Source: an uncultured Lachnospiraceae bacterium (lineage in GTDB: Bacteria > Bacillota > Clostridia > Lachnospirales > Lachnospiraceae). Taken from it: a DNA stretch of 64,000 nucleotides. The notes under the pieces were generated by a model that saw nothing but the letters and a program-made list of their open reading frames with translations, did no database searches and was not told the DNA's origin. A program made the position numbers and the translations under genes. This document shows, piece after piece, positions 36,385 to 45,004 of this stretch (positions are counted from its first letter, which is position 1; each line of letters starts with the position of its first letter). The DNA lies in NCBI GenBank assembly GCA_910586005.1, contig CAJUHG010000004.1:11688-75687 (forward strand), written 5' to 3'.

Positions 36385-37992
36385 ATGATGAGAGCATTAT
36401 ATTCTGGTGTATCAGGATTAAAAACACACCAGACAAAGATGGATGTAATTGGTAATAATATTGCAAACGTAAATACAGTTGCATTTAAATCATCTAGTAC
36501 TACATTTAGTGAAATTATGTACCAAAATATAAGTGGTGCATCAGGAGCAACCGCAACAAAAGGTGGTGTCAATGCAAAACAGATAGGTCTTGGTGTTACG
36601 ACTGGTTCCACCTCTGTAAATATTACTTCTCCAGGAGCAACACAAACCACAGGAGATGGATGGGATTTAAAGATTACAGGGGACAGTTTCTTTGTTGTAA
36701 ATAATGGTTCAGAAAATTTATTTACCAAAGCAGGAGCTTTTTATATTGATGGAGCTGGTAATCTTGCCACAAAAGCAAATGGATATACAGTTATGGGATG
36801 GCAGGTAGACCCTGAAACGGGTGATATTCGTAAGGATACGGTTTCTACATTAAAAATTATGCAGGAAAAAAATCTAACCTCCCCACCAGAGGCAACTACA
36901 GAGGCAACTTGTAGTGGTATTCTAGACTCCAATAATGTTCAGGTAAATTCTGATAGTGGTCACATTATGAGTTTAGGCTTCTATGATGCATTAGGTTATA
37001 GTTATACAGCAAAATTTGCTGTAAAAACAGTGGATGCAGATACAAAGACTTATACAGTAGAACTTACAGATGTTTTGGATTCTAATAATCACTCAATTTT
37101 GAAAGATTATCTTGCAGCAGATCCAAATAATACATTAGCTAATATTTTTGGAAAAGAAACCACAGCTACTAGAACCTTTGACCTTCAACCAGGATTTACA
37201 TACAATGGCACGAACTTTTTTGATAAAAACAACGTTCAGTTAACTTATGATGCAACTACTAAAACCTATACAGGTGCTGGAAATGTATCTTATACAGTTG
37301 CTGAAATGTTCGGTCTTTCTGGTAATCAGGTGACAGATTTTGATCCAGATAATATACAACAAAATGGACAGACCGCTACTTATACACATACAGACAATCT
37401 TGTTGGTTATGAGTTAGATTTTTATGAAGGTGGCGCAAATGCTGGAACATTTAGTTATATTGATGCAGCAGGAACAGAAAGTGTAAGCTTTAACATGAGT
37501 GTACTTGGTACTCAATTCCAGAATATCAATCTTGATTTTACACAGGCACAATGTTATGATAATGGAGCGAATTGTACATTAGGAACATTGAAGGGCGCTA
37601 CAGATAAGACTACTGGAACTGGTAAAAAACTAGGAGATTTAACAGGATTAGAAGTACAAGAAGATGGAAGAATTTTTGGAAACTATGATAATGGTAATAC
37701 TGTATTGTTAGGTCAGATTGCAGTAGCAGTATTTGCAAATCCTTCCGGTTTAGAGAAATTAGGAGATAACTGTTACAAGCCTACTTTGAACTCTGGAGAA
37801 TTTGATGGGATTGGTCAAGAGATTACTGCTGATGGTGGCAAGATGACAAGTGGTGTTCTAGAAATGTCTAATGTAGACCTTTCTACAGAGTTTACCGAGA
37901 TGATTACTACACAAAGAGGTTTCCAGGCAAATTCTAGAATTATTACAACTTCTGATACATTGTTAGAAGAGTTAATTAACTTGAAACGATAA
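36385..37992 (+). CDS. flgE: Flagellar hook protein FlgE
   Basis: A 535-residue hook subunit. The N-terminal MMRALYSGVSGLKTHQTKMD and NNIANVNTVAFKSS are the rod/hook signature; the C-terminal TEFTEMITTQRGFQANSRII and TSDTLLEELINLKR complete the D0 coiled-coil. The central Thr/Asn/Gly-rich part (about 150-430) is the variable surface domain, larger than in Bacillus. The ATG at 36385 follows AGGAGG by 10 bases; ATG 36388 is equally possible. Confidence 0.92.
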   Translation: MMRALYSGVSGLKTHQTKMDVIGNNIANVNTVAFKSSSTTFSEIMYQNISGASGATATKGGVNAKQIGLGVTTGSTSVNITSPGATQTTGDGWDLKITGDSFFVVNNGSENLFTKAGAFYIDGAGNLATKANGYTVMGWQVDPETGDIRKDTVSTLKIMQEKNLTSPPEATTEATCSGILDSNNVQVNSDSGHIMSLGFYDALGYSYTAKFAVKTVDADTKTYTVELTDVLDSNNHSILKDYLAADPNNTLANIFGKETTATRTFDLQPGFTYNGTNFFDKNNVQLTYDATTKTYTGAGNVSYTVAEMFGLSGNQVTDFDPDNIQQNGQTATYTHTDNLVGYELDFYEGGANAGTFSYIDAAGTESVSFNMSVLGTQFQNINLDFTQAQCYDNGANCTLGTLKGATDKTTGTGKKLGDLTGLEVQEDGRIFGNYDNGNTVLLGQIAVAVFANPSGLEKLGDNCYKPTLNSGEFDGIGQEITADGGKMTSGVLEMSNVDLSTEFTEMITTQRGFQANSRIITTSDTLLEELINLKR

Positions 37993-38356
37993 GTAGTATT
38001 GTGAAAGCTAACGCTTTCAATGTTTAGATGGCCATATGGCCCGTCTTCCAGAAGGCTAGTGCATTGATGGAAGTTTTATAAGTAATATGCCTGTGATTCA
38101 GGTTTAGTTATCTATAAAAGCCGATTGCTCCGTGCTTTTTGCACTCTCACAATCGCTGTGTGTATTCACAATTCAGCTTATTTGCTGATACACATCAGGT
38201 TTTTGAGTGGACAGACACTTGTGCCTGCAAGAAGTCGCCGTGTCTGTCCATTGAAAATGTTTTTATAGTAGTTAAAAGAAAAAATAATATATCTTAGGGA
38301 ACTATATTTTCTAGTTCCCTAAGATATGGTATAGTATTAAGTGTGAGGTGAGCTCC
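37993..38356 (+). other. Hairpin-packed gap between flgE and flbD
   Basis: The 364 bases carry at least five hairpins: GAAAGC-TAAC-GCTTTC (38003-38018), CGATTG/CAATCG with inner GTGC/GCAC (38122-38155), TGTGTAT/ATACACA with inner CAGC/GCTG (38159-38194), GGACAGACAC/GTGTCTGTCC (38209-38249), and a 14-bp stem at 38291-38325. A GGCCATATGGCC palindrome is at about 38029. I see no ORF. The gap splits the hook genes from the stator and switch genes of the operon. Confidence 0.7.
38291..38325 (+). promoter_or_regulatory. 14-bp perfect hairpin before flbD
   Basis: ATCTTAGGGAACTA pairs perfectly with TAGTTCCCTAAGAT around a 7-base loop. It ends 31 bases before the flbD start and has no T-run, so it looks more like an mRNA-stabilising or processing hairpin than a terminator. 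Confidence 0.55.
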
Positions 38357-38551
38357 ATGATAGAAGTTACAAAGTTGAATGGCTCAACAGTGCTGGTTAA
38401 TGCAGAATTAATTGAAAGTGTTGAGGAGACACCAGATACTGTCCTTTCTTTTGTAACAGGGAAGAAATTAATTGTAAAAGAAAGTAGACAAGAAGTGAAA
38501 AATTTAGTAATATTATACAAGAGAGAAATTATGACAACTAGTCTTCCCTAG
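38357..38551 (+). CDS. flbD: FlbD/SwrD family protein
   Basis: A 64-residue protein. IEVTKLNGSTVLVNAELIE and DTVLSFVTGKKLIVKES fit the short FlbD/SwrD family encoded behind flgE in Firmicutes. In B. subtilis SwrD raises stator power. Here it directly precedes motA, in line with that role. The ATG follows GAGGTGAG; an in-frame GTG at 38348 overlaps the ribosome site. Confidence 0.85.
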   Translation: MIEVTKLNGSTVLVNAELIESVEETPDTVLSFVTGKKLIVKESRQEVKNLVILYKREIMTTSLP

Positions 38552-38611
38552 TTGGAAGAAAAATGATTTAAGAATTACATATTTCATGGATGAAAAGGGC
38601 AGGTGGCTAAA

Positions 38612-39400
38612 GTGGATATAGCGTCTTTATTGGGAATTATACTTGGACTTGTGTTGTTTGTATTTGGAGTTATCAATGGTGGAGGTGACCTTCTCAGAGA
38701 TTTCTGGGATGTTTCTTCTGTAATCATTACCATTGGAGGTTCTTTAGCAGGTGTGTTAGCATCTCATAAACTTCCAGATTTTATTAATGGTCTAAAATCT
38801 ATTACTCTGACATTTAAAGACACAAAAAATGATGTATCAGAAGTAATTAGACATATTATTGATTTGTCTAATATAGCAAGAAAAGAAGGACTTCTAGCAC
38901 TAGAAGAGGCAGCTAATGGAATTGAAGATGAATTTCTAAAGAAAGGTGTCATGCTTGTAGTGGATGGTACAGACCCAGAACTTGTAAGAGGAATTATGGA
39001 GGCAGATCTAATAAGTGTAGAAGAGCGACACAAAGTAAATATTGGATTTTGGAAAAAATGGGAAGGATTAGGCCCTGCCTGGGGTATGATTGGTACATTG
39101 GTTGGTTTGATTAACATGTTAGCAAAATTAGATGACCCATCAACCGTGGGACCTTCCATGTCGGTTGCATTGGTTACAACATTATATGGTTCATTGATTG
39201 CTAACTGGCTTTGTAATCCTACAGCGGCAAAGTTGCAGGTGAACAATGATGAAGAACTTAGAATTAAAGAAATTACAGTAGAAGGACTTTTGTCAATTCA
39301 AGCGGGAGAAAATCCCCGTGTAATTGAAGAAAAATTGAAATCCTTCCTGTCCCCGAAAGTGCGTGAGAGCATGATGGAACAGGGTGGAGGTGAAGAATAG
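38612..39400 (+). CDS. motA: Flagellar motor stator protein MotA
   Basis: A 262-residue membrane protein of the proton/sodium-driven stator, with four membrane helices. The conserved loop and third/fourth helix region GLGPAWGMIGTLVGLINML and GPSMSVALVTTLYGSLIANW is typical. The GTG at 38612 follows AGGTGG by 5 bases; the GTG at 38603 lies within that site. The gene overlaps motB by one base. Confidence 0.92.
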   Translation: MDIASLLGIILGLVLFVFGVINGGGDLLRDFWDVSSVIITIGGSLAGVLASHKLPDFINGLKSITLTFKDTKNDVSEVIRHIIDLSNIARKEGLLALEEAANGIEDEFLKKGVMLVVDGTDPELVRGIMEADLISVEERHKVNIGFWKKWEGLGPAWGMIGTLVGLINMLAKLDDPSTVGPSMSVALVTTLYGSLIANWLCNPTAAKLQVNNDEELRIKEITVEGLLSIQAGENPRVIEEKLKSFLSPKVRESMMEQGGGEE

Positions 39401-40224
39401 TGGCAAAAAAGAGGAAAAAGGATGATGGTGATGGTGGAGCAGCATCTTGGATGAATACTTTTGCAGATTTGATGAATCTTTTGCTTTGTTTTTTCGTGTT
39501 ACTGTTTTCCATGTCTTCCGTGGACGCTGATAAATTTGAAGCATTGGTTCAGTCTTTGGAACATAGTTTTAGCATCCTACCTCAGGGCGGATCATCTATA
39601 GGAGATGGTCAAATGGTAGCGGCTGGTGTCAACCAGTTGCAGTTATTAGATCAGTATTATAAAGAAGGAGCTAATTCCACAACTGATATAGAAGGAGAAA
39701 ATAACGAGGAAGAAGATGCAGAGAAAGCATTAAAGGAAGAATATACAGAGGCCGGTCTAAAAGAATCAGAAGAGATGGCAGAGCAAATAGAAATAATGCT
39801 AGAGGAACAGAAAATTGGTGATCAAGTGGAGCTAGATGCGAATGCTCAATTTGTACGTCTAACATTAAATGGTGCATTGTTATTTGATTCTGGACAATCA
39901 AAGATACGGGAAGATGCACTTCCTTTAGTGGATAAGCTGTCATTGATTTTAGAGAGTTATGACAGTAATCTGATTGACATAGAGGGGCATACAGATAATG
40001 TGCCCATAAATAATGAAAAATACGAAAATAATGATGTGTTATCTGCGTACCGTGCTTTTGCAGTGAAAAATTATGTTTTGGAAAAAACATCTTTACAGGC
40101 AGGTAAGATCAATGCAACTGGATGTGGGGAATATAGTCCTGTTGCAGATAATTCTACACCGGAAGGACGGGCACGAAACCGAAGGGTAGAAATTAAGATA
40201 TATAATTCGTATAATTCAAATTAG
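39400..40224 (+). CDS. motB: Flagellar motor stator protein MotB
   Basis: A 274-residue stator subunit. The single membrane helix near 20-40 holds the ion-binding Asp23 in FADLMNLLLCFFVLLFSMS. The C-terminal OmpA-like domain anchors it to peptidoglycan (LFDSGQSKIREDALP, IDIEGHTDNVPIN, GRARNRRVEIKI). The GTG start overlaps the motA stop and follows GGAGGTGAAG. In Bacillus motAB lie outside the fla/che operon. Confidence 0.93.
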   Translation: MAKKRKKDDGDGGAASWMNTFADLMNLLLCFFVLLFSMSSVDADKFEALVQSLEHSFSILPQGGSSIGDGQMVAAGVNQLQLLDQYYKEGANSTTDIEGENNEEEDAEKALKEEYTEAGLKESEEMAEQIEIMLEEQKIGDQVELDANAQFVRLTLNGALLFDSGQSKIREDALPLVDKLSLILESYDSNLIDIEGHTDNVPINNEKYENNDVLSAYRAFAVKNYVLEKTSLQAGKINATGCGEYSPVADNSTPEGRARNRRVEIKIYNSYNSN

Positions 40225-40238
40225 AAAGGAAAAATGGC

Positions 40239-40760
40239 ATGAAAAAGAATTTAATGAGTGTTCTAATTATGGCACTGGTAATGGCAAATTTAGTTTTAAC
40301 AGCGATCCTTATGATTTCTGTTGTGCCCCAAACAAAGAAAGCAAATGAGTTAGTTACAAAAGTATGTTCTGCCATTGATTTGGAATTAGAAGGAGGGAAG
40401 GATAATTCCTCATTGTATATTCCTATGAGTCAGGTAGAACCCGTAAGTCTTTCAGAAGGAGCAAGTCTTACTATTAATTTAAAAGATAGTAAAGATGGAG
40501 AGAAGCATCATGCAGTAATTTCTGTAACACTTGCTTTGGATACAAAGAGTGAGGGTTATAAAACTTATGGGGTAGAAGGTATTACTGCTAAACAAGATAT
40601 TATTAAATCTGAAATTATTAAGATTGTGTCTAGCCATACTTTAGAAGATATGAAAGAAGATCGTGGTAAAGTAGAAGATGAGGTGTTGACAAGACTTCGC
40701 AGAATGTTTGAATCTGATTTTATAGTAAGTGTAGTATTCCCAACTTATAATTATGAATAA
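40239..40760 (+). CDS. fliL: Flagellar basal body-associated protein FliL
   Basis: A 173-residue protein with one N-terminal membrane helix (LIMALVMANLVLTAILMISV) and a periplasm-side domain that resembles the stomatin-like FliL fold (HAVISVTLALDTKSEGY, RLRRMFESDFIVSVVFP). FliL surrounds and aids the stator; here it follows motB by 14 bases. AGAAAGGA precedes the ATG. Confidence 0.83.
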   Translation: MKKNLMSVLIMALVMANLVLTAILMISVVPQTKKANELVTKVCSAIDLELEGGKDNSSLYIPMSQVEPVSLSEGASLTINLKDSKDGEKHHAVISVTLALDTKSEGYKTYGVEGITAKQDIIKSEIIKIVSSHTLEDMKEDRGKVEDEVLTRLRRMFESDFIVSVVFPTYNYE

Positions 40761-40797
40761 AAACTAATTACATATAGATGTCAGGTGGTGAGAAAGA

Positions 40798-41778
40798 ATG
40801 GGCGAGGTCTTATCGCAAAATGAAATAGATAGTCTGCTAAGTGCTTTAAGTAATGGTGAGCTAGATGCAGATGAGATTAAGGGCTCTGGAGAGAAACAGG
40901 TAAAAGATTATGATTTTGCAAGACCTGCAAAGTTTTCCAAAGAACATCTCAGAACAATGGAGATTATATTTGAACATTATGGAAGACTGCTTTCTACAAA
41001 TCTTCCAGCATATCTGAGAAAAACAATCCAGATTGAGGTAATGAATTCAGAAGCAGTTACATATTCAGAGTTTTCAAATTCTATGTCTAATCCGGTGCTT
41101 CTTGGTATTGTTAATTTTGCACCGTTGCAGGGTAGTATTATTATAGATTTGGCGTCGAATCTGGGATATGCTATGGTAGATCGAATGTTAGGTGGTATAG
41201 GAGTTCCATTGGAACGTACACGTGATTTCTCAGAGATTGAGTTATTAATTATTGAACGTATTATGAATGTTTGTATCAATCTTCTTAGAGAACCCTGGGA
41301 AAGTGTTTTAGAAATACATCCAAGATTGGAACGTATTGAGACAAATTCACAGTTTGCACAATTTATTTCTCCTAGTGAGATGATTGCGATTATTACAATC
41401 AATATGAAAATAGGAGATGTAGAAGGTTTGATGAATATTTGTCTTCCTTATATGACATTAGAAGATATCATGGATAAATTGAATACCAAGTATTGGTTTT
41501 CTACCATGCAGGCGCGTGGTGAGCAGGAGTATACAGAAATAATTGAATCATTAATTTCTAAAGCACCTATGCCTGTGAAAGCAGTGCTAGGTAAAAGTGT
41601 TATTTCTGTTAGTGACTTTATCAATCTTCAGGTTGGAGACATTATTCGTTTGGATAGAAAAGTAGAAGATGAATTAGATGTATATGTTGGAGATATCAAG
41701 AAATTTACTGCTTTGCCTGGTGCATCTGGGGATCAGTATGCAGTAAGAGTTACATCAATAATCAGAGAGGAGCAGTGA
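40798..41778 (+). CDS. fliM: Flagellar motor switch protein FliM
   Basis: A 326-residue switch protein. The N-terminal LSQNEIDSLLSALSNGE is the CheY-P-binding peptide; GGIGVPLERTRDFSEIE and the CheC-like middle domain follow, and the C-terminal SPOA domain (VKAVLGKSVISVSDFINLQVGD) pairs with FliY. Adjacent to fliY with a 4-base gap. Confidence 0.94.
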   Translation: MGEVLSQNEIDSLLSALSNGELDADEIKGSGEKQVKDYDFARPAKFSKEHLRTMEIIFEHYGRLLSTNLPAYLRKTIQIEVMNSEAVTYSEFSNSMSNPVLLGIVNFAPLQGSIIIDLASNLGYAMVDRMLGGIGVPLERTRDFSEIELLIIERIMNVCINLLREPWESVLEIHPRLERIETNSQFAQFISPSEMIAIITINMKIGDVEGLMNICLPYMTLEDIMDKLNTKYWFSTMQARGEQEYTEIIESLISKAPMPVKAVLGKSVISVSDFINLQVGDIIRLDRKVEDELDVYVGDIKKFTALPGASGDQYAVRVTSIIREEQ

Positions 41779-41782
41779 AGTT

Positions 41783-42961
41783 ATGGATGGTATGGATGGA
41801 GTTTTGTCACAAGAAGAAATTAGTGCTCTGTTGAGTGGCGATTCTGGTTTGGATATAGGAGATGGGGCAGAAGAAATTGAAGAACTGACACCAGAAGAGA
41901 TTGATGCAATAGGTGAAATTTCCAATATCAGTATGGGAACAGCAGCTACCACATTATTTTCTCTGGTAAATAGAAAAGTAGATATATCGACCCCAGTAGT
42001 TGCTTTTGCTACTTGGGATGATATTGTAGAGGCATATGAAAGACCTTGTGTGTTTATTCGTATTGCATATACAGTAGGATTAGATGGAAGTAATCTTTTA
42101 GTATTAAGAGAACATGATGTTAAGATTATTACAGATTTAATGATGGGTGGAGATGGTACTAATTTAGAGGGAGAACTTGGAGAACTTCATTTAAGTGCGA
42201 TTAGTGAAGCGATGAATCAGATGATGGGAAGTGCAGCAACTTCTTTGTCTTCTATGTTAAATAAAATGATTGATATTAGTCCACCATCAGCTGATTTAAT
42301 AGATTTGAAAGACACACTAAATGGAGCAGATATTGATGAGTTTCTTGGGGGTCAATTTGTTAAAATTTCCTTTAGGATGGAAATTGGAGATTTGGTAAAT
42401 AGTGAAATTATGCAACTGTATCCAATTTCATTTGCTAAGGATATGTGTTCTGGAGTTGCACAAAATATGGAAGCAGATACTTCCTCCACGAGTGCAGCAG
42501 CGCAACCAGAGCCAGCGCCACAACCAGCACCACAGCCAGTACCGCAGCCAATGCCGCAACAACAGCCAATGATGGGAATGCCAATGATGGGCCAACCAAT
42601 GATGGGCCAACCAATGATGGGAATGCCCATGGGCGATATGTCACAAATGTATGCACAACAGCCAGTAAATGTTCAGCCTGCACAATTTCAAGCATTTTCA
42701 GGAGATTTCAATCCGATTACACAACAGGAAAATATCGGATTGATCATGGATGTTCCATTAGATGTTACAGTAGAATTGGGTAGAACTACCAAATCAATTC
42801 ATGATATTCTGGAATTTGCTCCAGGAACAATTATAGAATTAAATAAAATTGCTGGAGAACCAATAGATGTGTTAGTTAATGGTAAATATGTTGCCAAGGG
42901 CGAGGTTGTAGTACTAGAAGAAAGTTTTGGTGTGCGTATTACCGAGATTATAAATAACTAA
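41783..42961 (+). CDS. fliY: Flagellar motor switch protein FliY/FliN with Met-rich linker
   Basis: A 392-residue switch protein with three parts: an N-terminal peptide VLSQEEISALLSG like that of FliM, a CheC-like phosphatase domain (EIDAIGEISNISMGTAATTL, HLSAISEAMNQMMGSAATSL) and a C-terminal FliN/SPOA domain (DVPLDVTVELGRTTKSIHDI). The linker at about 233-300 is low complexity: Pro/Gln/Ala repeats, then tandem MMG-M/Q-P units. FliY removes phosphate from CheY-P at the switch. Confidence 0.92.
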   Translation: MDGMDGVLSQEEISALLSGDSGLDIGDGAEEIEELTPEEIDAIGEISNISMGTAATTLFSLVNRKVDISTPVVAFATWDDIVEAYERPCVFIRIAYTVGLDGSNLLVLREHDVKIITDLMMGGDGTNLEGELGELHLSAISEAMNQMMGSAATSLSSMLNKMIDISPPSADLIDLKDTLNGADIDEFLGGQFVKISFRMEIGDLVNSEIMQLYPISFAKDMCSGVAQNMEADTSSTSAAAQPEPAPQPAPQPVPQPMPQQQPMMGMPMMGQPMMGQPMMGMPMGDMSQMYAQQPVNVQPAQFQAFSGDFNPITQQENIGLIMDVPLDVTVELGRTTKSIHDILEFAPGTIIELNKIAGEPIDVLVNGKYVAKGEVVVLEESFGVRITEIINN

Positions 42962-42998
42962 ATAAATTTAATAAAAGTGATATCAAGGAGAAAAAGAT

Positions 42999-43361
42999 AT
43001 GGCAAAGAATATTTTAATTTGTGATGATGCAGCGTTTATGAGAATGATGATTAAAGACATTCTAACAAAGAATGGCTACAATATTGCAGGAGAAGCTGAG
43101 AATGGACTAAAGGCAGTAGAAAAGTATAATGAAGTCAAGCCAGATTTAGTATTAATGGATATTACAATGCCAGAAATGGATGGAATTCAGGCATTAAAGC
43201 AGATCAAGTCTGTGGATCCTTCTGCATCTGTTATTATGTGTTCTGCAATGGGGCAACAAGCAATGGTTATTGAAGCAATTCAATCAGGAGCAAAAGATTT
43301 TATTGTAAAACCTTTCCAGGCAGAACGTGTGCTAGAAGCAGTGAAAAAAGTAGTTGGATAA
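42999..43361 (+). CDS. cheY: Chemotaxis response regulator CheY
   Basis: A 120-residue single receiver domain. The phospho-acceptor is Asp54 in DLVLMDITMPEMDG, the acidic pair is ICDDAAFMR near the start, and the Lys lies in FIVKPFQ. It signals from CheA to FliM/FliY. It lies directly after the switch genes, as in B. subtilis. AAGGAG precedes the ATG. Confidence 0.94.
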   Translation: MAKNILICDDAAFMRMMIKDILTKNGYNIAGEAENGLKAVEKYNEVKPDLVLMDITMPEMDGIQALKQIKSVDPSASVIMCSAMGQQAMVIEAIQSGAKDFIVKPFQAERVLEAVKKVVG

Positions 43362-43362
43362 T

Positions 43363-43743
43363 ATGATTTTACTGAAAATTTCTTCAGGATGGGAAAGTTT
43401 TTTTCAGTTAATTAGTGTATTGTTAATTTTCTTATTTGTACTTGTAATTACTTATGTAGTTACAAGATGGATTGCACAATATCAACAAGGAATTGTTGCA
43501 AATAAGAATATACAAGTGATTGAAACTTTTAGAATAAATAATAATAAGTTTATTCAGATTATACAAGTTGGAAAGAAATATTTAGCTGTTTCTGTTTGTA
43601 AAGATACTATTAATGTTTTGACAGAGTTAACAGAGGAACAATTAGTTTGGAAACCTTCTGAAGAAGAAAAAAATAAAATCAATGTAAATCAAAATTTTCA
43701 GGAAATATTAGATAACCTGAAGAAAAAAATTCCTAGGAAGTAG
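43363..43743 (+). CDS. fliO: Flagellar biosynthesis protein FliO
   Basis: A 126-residue protein with one membrane helix (LISVLLIFLFVLVITYVVTRW) and a short cytoplasmic part with IQVIETFRINNNKFIQIIQVGKK-like beta strands (RINNNKFIQIIQVGKKYLAV). FliO helps FliP oligomerise. Its ATG at 43363 lies one base after the cheY stop; the in-frame TTG at 43354 is inside cheY. Named from position and pattern; sequence of FliO is always poorly conserved. Confidence 0.8.
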   Translation: MILLKISSGWESFFQLISVLLIFLFVLVITYVVTRWIAQYQQGIVANKNIQVIETFRINNNKFIQIIQVGKKYLAVSVCKDTINVLTELTEEQLVWKPSEEEKNKINVNQNFQEILDNLKKKIPRK

Positions 43744-43753
43744 GCAAAGCGTT

Positions 43754-44641
43754 ATGAAAAAGCTAAAAAAAATATATTGCGGGACTTCCTTTGCTTTTGG
43801 AATGGTTATGTTGATATTAACCTTGTTTTTATGCTTTGAGCAAAGTGTATATGCGACAGAGCCCTCCAATGCCAATGATCAGTTAAAAAATGATACTAGA
43901 CAAGATGTAAGAACATTAAATCCACCTAATACACAGCCAGCGGATGCTGGTACAACCAATGGTGTTTATGTTAGTTGGAATAATGAAGAGGGAAATTTAT
44001 CTGGAAATATCAAGATTTTGCTCGTGCTTACTGTAATTTCTTTAGCACCTTCCCTTTTAATTATGCTTACATCTTTTACAAGAATTATTATTGTATTGCA
44101 TTTTGTAAGGACTGCTATTGGTACTCAAACTGTCCCGCCTAATCAAGTAATGGTGGGTTTGGCGTTATTTTTAACACTATTTATTATGAATCCTGTATTT
44201 TCTGAACTCAATGAATCTGTAATCAAGCCTTTAGATGCGAATGAGATTAATCAAGAAGAAGCGTTAGAACGGGCAGAAGTACCTATTCGGAGATTTATGT
44301 TCAAGGAAATGCAACGAAAAGATTTAAAACTTTTCTGTGATATTGCAGATATAGACATGACGGGTATGGATTTAAGTGATCCAGCGACCTTAGATCCTAT
44401 TCCTATGAATGTAGTAATTCCTAGTTTTATTATAAGCGAGTTACGAACAGCATTTATTATAGGTTTTCTTATCTATATACCATTTATTGTTATAGATATG
44501 GTGGTTGCATCTGTATTAATGTCAATGGGTATGATGATGTTACCTCCAACTACGATATCCATGCCTTTTAAAGTATTATTGTTTGTGCTTGCAGATGGAT
44601 GGGATTTAGTGATTGGTAGTCTTGTAAAAACATTTTATTGA
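43754..44641 (+). CDS. fliP: Flagellar export gate protein FliP
   Basis: A 295-residue membrane protein of the export gate. A cleavable signal peptide (about 1-34, ending SVYA) is followed by a loop and four helices. LLVLTVISLAPSLLIMLTSF, VPPNQVMVGLALFLT and MMLPPTTISMPFKVLLFVL-like segments (PPTTISMPFKVLLFVLADGW) are diagnostic. The spacer before the start contains GCAAAGCGT. A GC-rich 79-base gap follows. Confidence 0.93.
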   Translation: MKKLKKIYCGTSFAFGMVMLILTLFLCFEQSVYATEPSNANDQLKNDTRQDVRTLNPPNTQPADAGTTNGVYVSWNNEEGNLSGNIKILLVLTVISLAPSLLIMLTSFTRIIIVLHFVRTAIGTQTVPPNQVMVGLALFLTLFIMNPVFSELNESVIKPLDANEINQEEALERAEVPIRRFMFKEMQRKDLKLFCDIADIDMTGMDLSDPATLDPIPMNVVIPSFIISELRTAFIIGFLIYIPFIVIDMVVASVLMSMGMMMLPPTTISMPFKVLLFVLADGWDLVIGSLVKTFY

Positions 44642-44720
44642 TTTCTGCGGTCAATGAGCCAAGCACGGGCAGTTGTGCGCGTATTTGGCGAATGCCGCGA
44701 GAGTGTAGAGGTGAAGGCAG
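44642..44720 (+). other. GC-rich spacer between fliP and fliQ
   Basis: A 79-base spacer, clearly richer in G and C than its neighbours, with nested GCCAA/TTGGC and GCAC/GTGC pairs. The neighbouring genes in this part of the operon overlap or sit within about 15 bases of each other, so this looks like an inserted short element. Its 3' end supplies the GAGGTGAAGG ribosome site of fliQ. Confidence 0.5.
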
Positions 44721-44993
44721 ATGATTACGGAAGGGCAGATAATAGATCTTGCTAGGGAAGCATTATTCCTGATTATTAAGGTATCAACACCATTATTGTT
44801 GATTTCTTTAATTATAGGTTTAATTGTCAGTATTTTTCAAACAGTTACATCTATTCAAGAGCAAACTCTGACTTTTGTGCCTAAAATTATTGCAGTTTTT
44901 TTGGGAATGATGTTAATAGGTGGCTGGATATTGGAAAATTTAACAGGTTTTATAACAGAATTATGGAATAATTTTGGTCTGTATCTGCGTTAG
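44721..44993 (+). CDS. fliQ: Flagellar export gate protein FliQ
   Basis: A 90-residue protein with two membrane helices. TPLLLISLIIGLIVSIFQ and TSIQEQTLTFVPKIIAVF are the typical FliQ signature. It forms the gate with FliP and FliR. GAGGTGAAGG stands before the ATG. Confidence 0.93.
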   Translation: MITEGQIIDLAREALFLIIKVSTPLLLISLIIGLIVSIFQTVTSIQEQTLTFVPKIIAVFLGMMLIGGWILENLTGFITELWNNFGLYLR

Positions 44994-45004
44994 GTTGAGA
45001 CAGT

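Noticed and set aside
39293..39544. Minus-strand ORFs opposite motA/motB
   Set aside because: They are shadows of the conserved plus-strand genes and show no ribosome site or recognisable family.
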